A stretch of 64,000 nucleotides of DNA, taken from Oerskovia jenensis (GTDB lineage: Bacteria > Actinomycetota > Actinomycetes > Actinomycetales > Cellulomonadaceae). The stretch is from assembly GCF_016907235.1 (NCBI RefSeq), contig NZ_JAFBBO010000001.1:3658001-3722000 (forward strand), written 5' to 3'. Position numbers and translations under genes: made by a program. Below are positions 36,025 to 45,279 of this stretch, in pieces. Position 1 is the stretch's first letter; every line of letters begins with the position of its first letter. Under the pieces are notes generated by a model, which searched no databases, had not been told where the DNA came from, and was given only the letters and a program-made list of their open reading frames with translations.

Positions 36025-36900
36025 TCAGTCGCGCTCGAGCAGCCCGAGCAGGTAGGTGCCGTAGCCGGACTTGACGAGCTTCTCGGCGCGTTCGCGCAGC
36101 TCGTCGTCGGTCAGGAAGCCACGACGCCAGGCGACCTCCTCCGGAGCACCGACCTTGAGTCCCTGGCGGTGCTCGATGGTCTTGACGAAGTCGGACGCCT
36201 CGACGAGCGAGTCGAACGTGCCGGTGTCGAGCCACGCCGTGCCGCGGGGGAGGACCTCGACCTGCAGGCGTCCCTGCTCGAGGTAGGTCCGGTTCACGTC
36301 CGTGATCTCGTACTCGCCCCGAGCAGACGGAGCGAGGTCACGGGCGATCGCGACGACGTCGTTGTCGTAGAAGTACAGGCCGGGGACCGCGTAGTTCGAC
36401 TTGGGCTCGGCCGGCTTCTCCTCGAGCGAGAGCGCCTTGCCGTCGGCGTCGAACTCGACGACTCCGTAGGAGGTCGGGTCGGCGACGCGGTAGGCGAAGA
36501 CGGCGCCGCCGTCGAGGTCGCTGTACCGGGAGAGCGTCGAGCCCATGCCGGGCCCGTAGAAGATGTTGTCGCCGAGCACGAGCGCGGCGGAGTCGTTCCC
36601 GATGAAGTCGGCACCCAGGACGAAGGCCTGGGCGAGGCCGTTCGGCTCGGCCTGGACGGTGTACTCGATCGAGACTCCGAACTGCGAGCCGTCGCCGAGG
36701 AGCCGACGGAACTGGTCCGCGTCGTGCGGCGTCGTGATGATCAGGATGTCCTTGATACCCGCGAGGATCAGTGTCGAGAGCGGGTAGTAGATCATCGGCT
36801 TGTCGTAGACGGGGACGAGCTGCTTGCTGATGCCGAGGGTGATCGGGTGCAGACGAGTGCCGGATCCGCCGGCCAGGATGATTCCACGCATGCGGGCCAT
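36025..36900 (-). CDS. rfbA: Glucose-1-phosphate thymidylyltransferase RfbA/RmlA
   Basis: A 291-residue nucleotidyltransferase, first enzyme of dTDP-L-rhamnose synthesis. Visible: [20 protein letters not shown] (nucleotide binding), [39 protein letters not shown]-like [18 protein letters not shown] and [16 protein letters not shown]. Start is ATG 36900, or ATG 36891 (MRGIILAGG); no good Shine-Dalgarno separates them. The gene lies 15 nt after the wbbL-like gene and is probably translated from the same mRNA. Confidence 0.96.
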   Translation of the reverse strand: MARMRGIILAGGSGTRLHPITLGISKQLVPVYDKPMIYYPLSTLILAGIKDILIITTPHDADQFRRLLGDGSQFGVSIEYTVQAEPNGLAQAFVLGADFIGNDSAALVLGDNIFYGPGMGSTLSRYSDLDGGAVFAYRVADPTSYGVVEFDADGKALSLEEKPAEPKSNYAVPGLYFYDNDVVAIARDLAPSARGEYEITDVNRTYLEQGRLQVEVLPRGTAWLDTGTFDSLVEASDFVKTIEHRQGLKVGAPEEVAWRRGFLTDDELRERAEKLVKSGYGTYLLGLLERD

Positions 36901-36915
36901 TGTGCCGCATGCGCG

Positions 36916-37788
36916 TCATCGACGTCGCGCGGCCCGGATCTCGAGTCGTTCCCTGAGGCCGAGGCCGATCGAGATCGCCCAGCGCAGCGGTGCGAGGTGG
37001 GCGGCCGAGTAGCGTCCGGCGAGGTATCGACGAGCGCTGGCGTGATGGGCGCGGATCATGGGGGCCGGGTCCTTCTTCCAGGACACGCCCTGGACGTGCG
37101 TCACCTCGGCGCTCGGCACGAAGACGTTGGCCCACCCGGCCTGACCGAGACGGTCACCCAGGTCCAGGTCCTCGAAGAACATGAAGTAGTTCTCGTCGAA
37201 TCCGCCGACCTGGTCGAACGCCTCGCGCCGGAGCAGCAGGCAGGCTCCGGAGAGCCAGCCCGCAGGGCGCTCGACGGCGCTCCCCGGGCCATGGGCGTCC
37301 CGGTAGGCGCGGGAGTACGGGTTGTCGGCCCAGATCTTGCCGAGGACCGCGTGGCCTGCGCCGAGGCGCAGAGAAGGGATGGCCCGCGCGGAGGGGTACT
37401 CGGTGCCGTCCGTGTTCAGGATCCGAGGCCCCAGGGAGCCTGCCCGCTCGTGGCGAGAGCCGGCCTCCAGGAGCGCGTCGAGAGAGCCCGGGGACCAGAC
37501 GAGGTCGGGGTTGGCGACGACGATCCAGTCGCCCACCGCGCCGCGTGCGCCGAGGTTCGCCGCGCGTCCGTAGCCCAGGTTCCCGCCCGCCTCGACCAGC
37601 CGGGTCCCCGGGGCCTTGGCGAGCTCCGTCGCCAGGTCGCTCGGTCCACCGTTGTTCATGAGGACGAGCTCGACCTCCTGCGTGGTCGCGGTGCGTAACG
37701 AGGTGGCGAAGTCGCGGAGCTCGGCTCCGGGGTTGTAGATCACGCAGATGACACGGAGGGCGGTGCTTGCGCCGGCGGAGCTGCTCAT
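36916..37788 (-). CDS. wbbL: Rhamnosyltransferase, WbbL-like (GT2)
   Basis: A 290-residue GT2 enzyme: VICVIYNPGAELRDFATSL, LVLMNNGGPS, AGGNLGYGRAANLGARGAVG, VVANPDLVW (metal-binding) and NYFMFFEDLDLGDRLGQAGW, GVSWKKDPAPM. This matches actinobacterial WbbL, which adds L-rhamnose from dTDP-rhamnose to GlcNAc-diphospho-polyprenol. It is adjacent to rfbA and rfbD, as in mycobacteria. In a Micrococcales host without arabinogalactan the product is probably a rhamnose-containing wall polysaccharide linker (inference). ATG 37788 lies 9 nt after TAGGCT; GTG 37797 is an alternative start. Confidence 0.88.
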   Translation of the reverse strand: MSSSAGASTALRVICVIYNPGAELRDFATSLRTATTQEVELVLMNNGGPSDLATELAKAPGTRLVEAGGNLGYGRAANLGARGAVGDWIVVANPDLVWSPGSLDALLEAGSRHERAGSLGPRILNTDGTEYPSARAIPSLRLGAGHAVLGKIWADNPYSRAYRDAHGPGSAVERPAGWLSGACLLLRREAFDQVGGFDENYFMFFEDLDLGDRLGQAGWANVFVPSAEVTHVQGVSWKKDPAPMIRAHHASARRYLAGRYSAAHLAPLRWAISIGLGLRERLEIRAARRR

Positions 37789-37797
37789 GATGCGCAC

Positions 37798-37803
37798 AGC
37801 CTA
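37798..37803 (-). promoter_or_regulatory. -10 box TAGGCT for wbbL-rfbA
   Basis: Minus-strand TAGGCT, 9 nt, then ATG at 37788; predicted mRNA leader of 0-3 nt. Confidence 0.5.
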
Positions 37804-37894
37804 GCGACCCGACGGACCAGCACGAACCGGCGTCGCGAGGCGTGGTCCGCCGTCCGGCGTGGCCCTGATCCCTTCGCCGGAGGCGGCGGTCTGG

Positions 37895-38563
37895 TCAGGC
37901 TGCGGGGCCGGGGACCCGTGCGCGGACCACGAACTCGTTGTGGCTGAAGACCCTGCCCGCAGGGCGGGGGAGCGGGAAGGAGCGCGAGTCGTCGACGATC
38001 AGGCCCAGGCGGTCGCACAGGTCGACGAGCCGCGCGTCGTCGACGTAGTCGAGGTGCGAGGCGTCGCTGGCGAACCCGCGCTCCTGGGGGCAGATGAGGA
38101 CGACGCGCGCAGCGGGCGCGAGGAACGGGAGGTAGTCCCTGAGGAACGCCTCCTGGGTGCCCGGGGGCAGGTGCTCGAGGACGTGGGCGACGAGCAGCCC
38201 GTCGAAGGTCTCGGCGCCCTCGAGCGCCCAGGTCCGGAAGGTCTCCGGCAGATAGGCGACGAGTCCCCGGGTGCGGCAGAAGGCGACCGACGTCCGATTG
38301 TGGTCGACGCCGACGCTGTCGTCGCTCAGGGTCTGGAGGTTGCGCCCGATGCCGCACCCGAGGTCGAGCGTGCGAGCCCCCGAGAGCGCCCGGGAGATGT
38401 TGCGCCGGTAGGGTGCCTGGACGTGGAGCATGCGCTTCCACGAGGCGCCTTCGAGGTCCTGGAGGCGCTGGGTGTACTCCTGGGACGTCGTGTCGAGGAG
38501 TCCTCCGGGACCGTCGTCGTGGGCTGTCTCGTCGTGCACGGCGACTCCATCGTCAAGGGCCAT
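37895..38563 (-). CDS. SAM-dependent methyltransferase
   Basis: A class I methyltransferase of 222 residues: GARTLDLGCGIGRNLQTL (motif I), SVGVDHNRTSVAFC (acidic end of strand 2) and LLVAHVLEHLPPGTQEAFL. The fold is complete. The substrate is unknown, but its place in the glycan locus suggests a lipid-linked sugar or a cofactor of the pathway. ATG 38563 is used; GTG 38539, with GGAG 5 nt upstream, is an equally good start. Confidence 0.85.
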   Translation of the reverse strand: MALDDGVAVHDETAHDDGPGGLLDTTSQEYTQRLQDLEGASWKRMLHVQAPYRRNISRALSGARTLDLGCGIGRNLQTLSDDSVGVDHNRTSVAFCRTRGLVAYLPETFRTWALEGAETFDGLLVAHVLEHLPPGTQEAFLRDYLPFLAPAARVVLICPQERGFASDASHLDYVDDARLVDLCDRLGLIVDDSRSFPLPRPAGRVFSHNEFVVRARVPGPAA

Positions 38564-38653
38564 TGGCGGGAACGGCAACTGGCGGCCCACGGTACAGGTG
38601 GTTGGGGCGGGTCGCTACGGTTCGCGCCGGATCGGCGGTGTGTGTGCCCGGCC

Positions 38654-39430
38654 TCAGCCCTCGTGCGCCGGGTGGGTGACGCGCTCGGTCTCCCGAAGGC
38701 GGCCGAGGCGCACGGGGTCGCTCGCGAGCGAGGCGGTGGTGGCGGGCGAGGTGGCGACCACCGATCCGTCGAGCGCCAGGGCCTCGAGCGTCCGGCGCAG
38801 CAGCGCGAGCACCTGCTGCTCGCCGACGAGCGCCCGCGGTGCGGACGCCGACGGGAGCGCGGTGCCCGCGAGGGCCCACGCGACGAGCCCGTCGTGGGAG
38901 ACGTCCGGCTCGATCGCGACCGATGCGACGTCGATCTCCTCGACCCAGCCGATCTGGTCGCCGTAGGTCATGACCGCGGAGCCGGCGTCGATCGTCCCGG
39001 GTGGCAGGTCGCCGTCGAAGCGGCGCGCGAGCGCGGGCAGCGGCACGGCGACGAGCTGGGCGTCGGTGCCCGCCCAGGAACCGGGGTCCGACGTCACGAC
39101 GACGTCCGCCGCCGACGGCCCGACGGCGTCGCTCCCCGCGGTCCGCGAGGGCACCACGAGCGTGGCACCGGTTCGCCACGTGGCGAGGGCCCAGACGATC
39201 GCGCGCCAGTGCGGGGGAAGGTCGAGCACGACGCGGGTGCCGGGGCCGGCGTCGAATTCCTCGACCAGCAGGTTGACGGTTTTGTTGACCCAGTTGTGCA
39301 GGACGGCCCCCGACAGCTCGACGCGCTCGCCGTCCTCCCCGTACCAGGTCAGGCGAGGGCGACCGGGGTCTCGGGTGATGAGACGCTGCAGGTCAGCGAT
39401 GTGCATAGGAGGGGTCGAGGATGCGGCCAT
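38654..39430 (-). CDS. TIGR03089-family protein (short AMP-binding-like)
   Basis: A 258-residue protein matching the actinobacterial TIGR03089 family, which looks like an N-terminal piece of an acyl-CoA synthetase/AMP-binding enzyme. Visible: RPRLTWYGEDGERVELSG, NKTVNLLVEEFDAGPGTRVV, LPPHWRAIVWALATWRTGAT and PDVSHDGLVAWALAGTALP. The usual Thr/Ser/Gly-rich AMP-binding loop and the C-terminal domain are not present. Function is unknown. ATG 39430 lies 7 nt after TAGGCT. A homologue sits near LCP and rmlD in M. tuberculosis (Rv3268, from memory). Confidence 0.85.
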   Translation of the reverse strand: MAASSTPPMHIADLQRLITRDPGRPRLTWYGEDGERVELSGAVLHNWVNKTVNLLVEEFDAGPGTRVVLDLPPHWRAIVWALATWRTGATLVVPSRTAGSDAVGPSAADVVVTSDPGSWAGTDAQLVAVPLPALARRFDGDLPPGTIDAGSAVMTYGDQIGWVEEIDVASVAIEPDVSHDGLVAWALAGTALPSASAPRALVGEQQVLALLRRTLEALALDGSVVATSPATTASLASDPVRLGRLRETERVTHPAHEG

Positions 39431-39437
39431 GCGGCCC

Positions 39438-39443
39438 AGCCTA
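39438..39443 (-). promoter_or_regulatory. Leaderless -10 box TAGGCT for TIGR03089 gene
   Basis: Minus-strand TAGGCT, 7 nt, then ATG at 39430; no Shine-Dalgarno. Confidence 0.6.
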
Positions 39444-39508
39444 GGGCGCGCCGAGACGTCCGACGTCGTGATTTCACCCACCGAATCGCCCGGATAGCAC
39501 ATTTCGGC

Positions 39509-39537
39509 TTGACGGACGTGGATGACACGCGTGTAAT
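39509..39537 (+). promoter_or_regulatory. Sigma70-type promoter of whiB
   Basis: TTGACG (39509-39514), a 17-nt spacer and TGTAAT (39532-39537) form the best -35/-10 pair in the window. It sits in an unusually AT-rich patch and gives a leader of about 37 nt with AAGGGG before the whiB ATG. Confidence 0.65.
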
Positions 39538-39580
39538 TTCTCTAATGCAGTTTTCATATAACGGCATGAAGGGGCGCATC

Positions 39581-39910
39581 ATGTGGAACGTGCTGGGCGA
39601 TGATCTGGGGGCCTTTCCCTCGGATGCAGGTCAGCCGGTAGAGACGGTGGCTCCTGTGCTGCCTCTCTTCGGCGAGGTGGTCGACGACGGGCTCATGGGT
39701 TGGCAGGAGCGCGCGCTGTGCGCCCAGACCGACCCCGAGGCGTTCTTCCCCGAGAAGGGGGGATCGACCCGCGAGGCCAAGAAGGTCTGCACGGGCTGCG
39801 AGGTCCGGGCCGAGTGCCTCGAGTACGCGCTCGAGCACGACGAGCGGTTCGGGATCTGGGGCGGGCTCTCCGAGCGCGAGCGCCGCAAGCTCAAGCGCCG
39901 GGTGGTCTGA
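39581..39910 (+). CDS. whiB2: WhiB-family iron-sulphur transcription regulator (WhiB2-like)
   Basis: A 109-residue WhiB protein. The four cluster-binding Cys are in ERALCAQTDPEAFFP, KKVCTGCEVRAEC (CxxCxxxxxC pattern), followed by the turn motif FGIWGGLSERERRKLKRR. WhiB2 (WhmD) controls septation and sporulation genes in actinobacteria. Assignment to WhiB2 rests on the N-terminus and on the neighbours (manB, DUF3499, wbbL), which are the WhiB2 neighbours in mycobacteria. ATG 39581 is chosen for AAGGGG 7 nt upstream; ATG 39566 is in frame. Confidence 0.92.
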   Translation: MWNVLGDDLGAFPSDAGQPVETVAPVLPLFGEVVDDGLMGWQERALCAQTDPEAFFPEKGGSTREAKKVCTGCEVRAECLEYALEHDERFGIWGGLSERERRKLKRRVV

Positions 39911-40020
39911 GCACGTTCCTGCCCCTCGGGTGGGGAGCGGGCGAACTGTCGCTCGGGTAGACGACCTGCCGTGTCGAGGTCCCACGATCTGCGCCGGACG
40001 CGGGTCATGATGTCGCCAGG

Positions 40021-43000
40021 ATGACTTCTTCAGACACGACCACGGTGACCGACCCCTACCACCAGCCAGGTGCGGCGCAGCAGCGCGCACGTGGTGCATC
40101 GCCCCATGCCGTCACGGCGGTGACCGGCTCCGTGCCCGCCGTCGTCTCGGTGACAGCAGTGGTCGTCACCCAGGGCCGGACCCGCTACCTGCCGCACACG
40201 CTCGACGCCGTCCGGTCCCAGTCGGTCGCACCGGACGCCGTGATCGTGGTGGACGTCGCGGCGTCGCAGGCCATGAGCGAGTACCAGGAGCTCCAGCTCG
40301 GTGGCGCGCGGTTCCTCGCAGCCCCGCACGCGCGCACCTTCGGGCAGGCCGTGGACATCGCGCTCGCGTCTCGTGGCGCGCAGGACCCGCCGACCTGGAT
40401 CTGGCTCCTGCACGACGACTCCGCCCCCGACGCCGGGGCCCTGGCCGAGCAGCTCCGGGCGGTCGAGCACTCGAACGCCGTGGCGATCGCCGGCGCGAAG
40501 CAGCGCCGATGGGACCTGGACGGGGACTCCGACGGGGTGCTCCTGGAGGTCGGGTTCACGACGTCGCCGCTCGGGCGCAGGATGACGGGGATCGACGAGC
40601 ACGAGATCGACCAGGGGCAGCACGACGCCCGCGAGGACGTCTTCGCCGTGGGTCTCGCGGGGGCCCTGGTGCGCACCTCGGTCTGGCAGGCGTTGGACGG
40701 TACCGACCCGGAGCTCGGGGTGTTCGGCGACGGGCTCGACTTCTGTCGTCGTGCGCGTCTGGCCGGGCACCGCGTCGTGGTCGTCCCGCGCGCGGTGGTC
40801 CGGCATGCGCAGGCCTCGCTCCTCGACCTGCGCGCCGAAGGTCACCACGAGGACGAGGACGAACCCCGGGTGCCGGACGTCGAGGCGTCGTACGGGCCCC
40901 GGCGGCGCAGCCACCTGCACTACCGGCTCGTGAGCGTCGCCTGGCCGATGCTCGTGCCCGCCGTGATCGCCATGATCCTGTGGGCTCCCTTCCAGGCCAT
41001 GTACCGCCTCGCGATCAAGCGACCCGCGCAGGCACGCGACGAGCTCCTCGCCCCGCTCTGGGCCGTCTTCCGGTTCCCCGCGCTCGCTCGGTCCCGCCGG
41101 TCCGTCCGCCGGACGAGCGTCCTGCCCCGACGCGCGCTGGCCCCGCTGCAGGGCACCTGGCGGGACGTCCTCGGGGAGCGCAGGGACCACCGGTTGGCGA
41201 ACGCCGAGGAGCACCGGGTCTCGACGGCGCCGACCGATCTCGAGCGGGCCGACCTCCGCGCGATCGCGCGTCGTCGGCGCACCATGCTCGCACTGCTGAC
41301 GCTCGGTCTCCTCGCGCTGACGGCGGTCGTCTTCGGCGCGGTCTCCGGGACCCTCGTCGCCGGTGGTCGCTTCGTCGGTGGGGAGCTGCTGCCTGCCGAC
41401 GGGAGCTTCGCCGCGGTCTGGCAGGCGGCGACGGGCGGCTGGGTCGCGGACGGGCTCGGGTCGCCCGCGCCCGCCGACCCGTTCACGACGTTCCTCCTCC
41501 CGCTGGCGCTGCTCGGCGGTGGCTCGCTGCAGCCGACGGTCGGCGTCCTGGTGGTGCTGTCGATCGTGGTGGCCGGGCTGGGTGCCTGGTTCGGGGCCGG
41601 GGGAGTGACCCGGTCCGTCTGGCTGCGAGCCTGGGCCGCGATCGTGTGGGTGGCGGCGCCGTCCTTCGTGCTCGCGCTCGGGGGCGGACGGCTCGGTGCC
41701 CTCGTGGCGCACGCGGCCCTGCCGTGGGTCGCGCTGGGGGTCCTGCGCGCGCTGGGGGTCCACGCGTACGACGAGCTGAGCCCCACGCTCGGACCGACCA
41801 GCGGCCGGGCCGTGCCCGCAGGTCGCCGTGCCCTGCGTCGACGGCGGCAAGGATCGGTCGGGGCCGCCGCGGCCGCAGGTCTGGCCCTGCTCGTCGCCGT
41901 GTGCGGCGCTCCGATCCTCTTCCCGCTGTTCGTCCTGGCCCTGGCGGTGGTCGCGGTCGGGGCGCGCCAGCACCGCCGATACCTGTTCCTGGTCCTGTTC
42001 CCCTCGCTCGTGCTCCTCGCCCCCTTCTGGTACCGCGTCGGCTCCACCTGGACCGACGGCGGGTGGCGCCTGCTCGCGACCGGACCGGGCGTGCCGGTCG
42101 GCTCCGACGCGGCGCCGGCGTGGCAGCAGCTCCTCGGCATGCCGGTGGAGGGGGCCCCGTGGTTCGGCCTCGAGGGTGGTGTGCTCGGCGAGGTCGCTCG
42201 TCTCGCACCCCTGGCGACGGGCGCCCTGGTCGCCGTGCTCGCACTGCTCGCCCTCTTCCGCGCTCGCGTGGCAGGCGTGGCCTGCGCGTGGTTCGTCGCC
42301 GCGCTGGGTCTGGCCGCCGCCGTGGTGACGGGAGCGATCGAGGTCGCGGTCTCGGCCGACGGGGCCGTCCACGGCTGGCCCGGGGTGGGGGTCTCTGTCG
42401 TCCTGCTGGGGCTGCTGGGTGCGGCGCTGCTGGGAGCTCCCGGGCTGCGTCCGGAGCGATCGGTGGCCCTGCCGGCCGAGCACGCCGACGCGGCGCAGCT
42501 CGTCGAGCAGGCGCCCGCCGAGCCTTCGTCGAGTGCGGCGGAGGCGCTGCCGCCGGCGGAGGACGGCTCCCGTCGCACGGCCCGCCGCGCTCGCACGCTC
42601 GCCGGGTGGCGGACAGGTGGCGTCGCCCTGCTCGCACTGGTCGCGGTCGCGGTCCCCGTCGCGTCGGTGGCGTCGTGGACGCTGGCGGCGACCGACCAGG
42701 ACGGTGCGGTCGGTGACCTGGTCGTCGTGGCCGAGCCCGTCGTCCCGAAGGTGGGGCAGCAGATGCAGGACTCCGATCGTGAGGTGCGCGTCCTGTCGCT
42801 CGAGCTCGCCCCGGGCGGGGTCGTCGAGTACGCCCTGCTCCGTGGGGACGGGCCGCAGATGATCGACGCGTCGAGCGTGGTGCAGGCGCGGGCCATGACC
42901 GATCCCGCCTACGCGCAGGGCGACCTGCCGACGGTCGTGGCGGGCATGGCGACCGGCAGCGCTGCCGGTGCGGCGCGCGAGCTGGGCGACCTGGGGGTGG

Positions 43001-43539
43001 GTGCGGTCCTGCTGCCTGCCCCGACGAGCGAGGACGCGGTCGCCGCGCGCGAGCGTGCCGAGCTCGTGGCGCGCCTGGACATGGTGCCCGGGCTCGAACG
43101 GGTGACCGAGGGTCAGGCCGCGGTGCTGTGGCGGGTCGCTCCGGGGCCGCAGGAGACGGACGCCCCGGCGTGGGCCCGCGTGGTCGCCGGCCTGCCGATC
43201 ACGGGCCAGGAGGACGACGAGCCCGTCGCGGTCGAGCGGCTCCTTCCCGCCGACGACAAGACCGTCACGACCCGTGTCGAGGGGGGCGGGGCAGCGCGGG
43301 CGATCGTGCTCGCCGAGACCGCGGACCCCGGCTGGAGCGCGACGCTCGACGGACGCCTGCTCGAGCGCGCCGAGGTCGACGGCCGCCAGGCCTTCCTCCT
43401 CGGCCCTGAGGGCGGCACGCTGTCGATCGACTTCGTCCCCGCCCACCGGCTGCCCTGGCTCGCGGCGGCCGGCCTGACCCTGCTGATCTTCGTGCTCCTC
43501 GCCGTACCGGTGGGACGTCGTCGGACCGGAACGAGGTAG
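40021..43539 (+). CDS. Giant GT2 glycosyltransferase with membrane and extracytoplasmic domains
   Basis: A 1172-residue protein. Residues 38-330 form a GT2 domain (VSVTAVVVTQGRTRYLPHTL, WLLHDDSAPD, VFGDGLDFCRRARLAGH). Two hydrophobic segments (about 300-335) and a basic helical region follow, then about 10 membrane helices between 420 and 820, a Pro/Glu-rich linker and another helix (about 863-885), then an extracytoplasmic domain, and a last helix at about 1145-1165. The end of the soluble domain (DPGWSATLDGRLLE) resembles extracellular beta domains of wall glycosyltransferases. The same gene commonly follows whiB2 in related actinobacteria. ATG 40021 has no clear Shine-Dalgarno. Specificity is unknown. 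Confidence 0.85.
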   Translation: MTSSDTTTVTDPYHQPGAAQQRARGASPHAVTAVTGSVPAVVSVTAVVVTQGRTRYLPHTLDAVRSQSVAPDAVIVVDVAASQAMSEYQELQLGGARFLAAPHARTFGQAVDIALASRGAQDPPTWIWLLHDDSAPDAGALAEQLRAVEHSNAVAIAGAKQRRWDLDGDSDGVLLEVGFTTSPLGRRMTGIDEHEIDQGQHDAREDVFAVGLAGALVRTSVWQALDGTDPELGVFGDGLDFCRRARLAGHRVVVVPRAVVRHAQASLLDLRAEGHHEDEDEPRVPDVEASYGPRRRSHLHYRLVSVAWPMLVPAVIAMILWAPFQAMYRLAIKRPAQARDELLAPLWAVFRFPALARSRRSVRRTSVLPRRALAPLQGTWRDVLGERRDHRLANAEEHRVSTAPTDLERADLRAIARRRRTMLALLTLGLLALTAVVFGAVSGTLVAGGRFVGGELLPADGSFAAVWQAATGGWVADGLGSPAPADPFTTFLLPLALLGGGSLQPTVGVLVVLSIVVAGLGAWFGAGGVTRSVWLRAWAAIVWVAAPSFVLALGGGRLGALVAHAALPWVALGVLRALGVHAYDELSPTLGPTSGRAVPAGRRALRRRRQGSVGAAAAAGLALLVAVCGAPILFPLFVLALAVVAVGARQHRRYLFLVLFPSLVLLAPFWYRVGSTWTDGGWRLLATGPGVPVGSDAAPAWQQLLGMPVEGAPWFGLEGGVLGEVARLAPLATGALVAVLALLALFRARVAGVACAWFVAALGLAAAVVTGAIEVAVSADGAVHGWPGVGVSVVLLGLLGAALLGAPGLRPERSVALPAEHADAAQLVEQAPAEPSSSAAEALPPAEDGSRRTARRARTLAGWRTGGVALLALVAVAVPVASVASWTLAATDQDGAVGDLVVVAEPVVPKVGQQMQDSDREVRVLSLELAPGGVVEYALLRGDGPQMIDASSVVQARAMTDPAYAQGDLPTVVAGMATGSAAGAARELGDLGVGAVLLPAPTSEDAVAARERAELVARLDMVPGLERVTEGQAAVLWRVAPGPQETDAPAWARVVAGLPITGQEDDEPVAVERLLPADDKTVTTRVEGGGAARAIVLAETADPGWSATLDGRLLERAEVDGRQAFLLGPEGGTLSIDFVPAHRLPWLAAAGLTLLIFVLLAVPVGRRRTGTR

Positions 43540-43544
43540 TGCCC

Positions 43545-45275
43545 GTGACCCCCAGATCCTCCAGACCTCACCCTGTGCTGCGCCGGGTGGCGACGATCGG
43601 TACCGGCCTCGTGGCCGTCGCCCTCACGGGGGCCGTGGCCGCCGTCGGGCTGCCAGGAGGCTTCGGAACCGTCGCAGGCGCCGTGCCCGACGTCGAGCGG
43701 ATCGAGTCCTCGACGCCCGAGCGCACCCTCGTGTGCCCCGCCCCGGTGCGTCTGGCGGACTCGGCGCAGGTCGGGGACGCGCAGTTCGGTGCCGCCCCCG
43801 TCGAGACGACGGCCGTGCTGCGTGCCGGTGTGGTCGGTACGGGGTCGACGACGGGGGATCCGGGTGAGACGCCCGTGACGCTCACGGGGCTCGAAGCGCT
43901 CGACGCCGCGCCGCTCGAGCACGACGGCGCCGGGGCCACGGTCGTCTCGTTGGCCGACGTGACCGACGGCCAGGCGGTCCGGGTCGGCGCCGGGATGCCG
44001 GCGGACACTCGTGTCGCGGCCTCCGTGGGTTCGACGACGACCGCGGGCGACCTGCGCGGGCTCGCGGCGGCGAGCTGCGCCGCGCCGGACATCGACCACT
44101 GGCTCGTCGGGGGCAGCACCGAGGTCGGCAGCAGCGCGCAGCTCGTGCTCCAGAACCCCGGGCGCACTCCCGCGACCGTGCGGCTCAGCGTGTGGGGTCC
44201 TGGTGGGCCGGTGGTCCTGAGCGGCGGCGGGCAGTACCTGGTCCCGCCGGGCGGGGAGGTCGTGACGCTCGTCGAGGCGTCCGCGCCCGAGCAGCGCCGG
44301 CTCGCGGTCCGGGTCGAGTCGACGGGTGGGACGGTCGCGGCCTACCTGCAGCACAGCACGTTGGCGGGTCTGGTGCCGCTCGGGGTCGACTACGTCGTCC
44401 CGGGGGCCGCGCCGGCCCGCAGCACGGCCGTCGGGTTCACGAGCACGGGGGAGGCCGTCGACGACGCGCTCGCTCCCCAGGTCAGGCTTCTTGCTCCCGG
44501 GGCGGAGGCAGGGACCGCGACGCTGACGGTCTACGGGGCGGACGGCCGGGTCCGCGTGCGTGGCGGCGAGCAGGTCGAGCTGGCCCCGGGGGTCGTGACC
44601 GACCAGTCCCTGGGCGGGCTGCCCGCAGGGGCGTACACGGTGGTCGTGGACGCGACGGTGCCGGTCGTGACGGGTGCGGTCGAGGCCCGAGCGGGCGACA
44701 CGGCCCAGGACTCGCCGGCCGGCGCTGCGCAGGTCGATCGTGCGTGGCTCGCGTCGACCGCCGTCGTCCCGGCCGCGACCGCCGCCACCGTCGACATGGA
44801 CCCCGAGGACGTGCCCGACCCGACCCGGCGAACCCCCGACCGCGGGACCGTGACGCTCGTGCCGGGCACGTCGGGCGTGGTGCGGGTGGGCGCGGTCCCT
44901 CGCGAACGCTCCGAGGACTCCGACCCGACGGGTGCCTTCCGGGGCACGCTGCGCGCGTACGGTCCGGACGGCGCCCTGCTGGGGGAGACGGTGCTCGACG
45001 TCCCCGCCGGGTCGACCGTCACGTTCGACGTCGGCGGGCTGGGGGCCGGGACCGAGCCTGCCGTCCTGACCCTCGACGCGGACCAGGAGCAGGGCGCCAC
45101 CACGACGGGGGCGGAGCCCGTCTGGTCGGTCCTCCTCACCACGGGGCCTCCGCTCACGGGCGCTCCGGAGGGGGCGCCGGGCACCTTGGTGTCCGTCCTC
45201 CTGCCGGTCTCCCCGGCCGCGAGCCAGGGGAGCGTGGACGTGCGCGCCACCCGGACCGCGGGCCTGCCCGACTGA
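43545..45275 (+). CDS. DUF5719-family secreted/anchored protein
   Basis: A 576-residue protein with an N-terminal hydrophobic helix (about 13-40, signal anchor) and a long beta-rich extracytoplasmic region without recognised catalytic motifs; LVLQNPGRTPATVRLSVWGP is characteristic of DUF5719. It overlaps or abuts the giant glycosyltransferase gene, so the two are co-transcribed and may act together outside the membrane. The second GTG (43545) has GAGG 8 nt upstream; the GTG at 43539 overlaps the preceding stop and is an alternative. It converges on the zincin gene with a 4-nt gap and no hairpin. Confidence 0.85.
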   Translation: MTPRSSRPHPVLRRVATIGTGLVAVALTGAVAAVGLPGGFGTVAGAVPDVERIESSTPERTLVCPAPVRLADSAQVGDAQFGAAPVETTAVLRAGVVGTGSTTGDPGETPVTLTGLEALDAAPLEHDGAGATVVSLADVTDGQAVRVGAGMPADTRVAASVGSTTTAGDLRGLAAASCAAPDIDHWLVGGSTEVGSSAQLVLQNPGRTPATVRLSVWGPGGPVVLSGGGQYLVPPGGEVVTLVEASAPEQRRLAVRVESTGGTVAAYLQHSTLAGLVPLGVDYVVPGAAPARSTAVGFTSTGEAVDDALAPQVRLLAPGAEAGTATLTVYGADGRVRVRGGEQVELAPGVVTDQSLGGLPAGAYTVVVDATVPVVTGAVEARAGDTAQDSPAGAAQVDRAWLASTAVVPAATAATVDMDPEDVPDPTRRTPDRGTVTLVPGTSGVVRVGAVPRERSEDSDPTGAFRGTLRAYGPDGALLGETVLDVPAGSTVTFDVGGLGAGTEPAVLTLDADQEQGATTTGAEPVWSVLLTTGPPLTGAPEGAPGTLVSVLLPVSPAASQGSVDVRATRTAGLPD

Positions 45276-45279
45276 CCCG

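Noticed and set aside
40030-43446. 1138-codon minus-strand open frame
   Set aside because: Antisense shadow of the giant glycosyltransferase gene with low-complexity translation.
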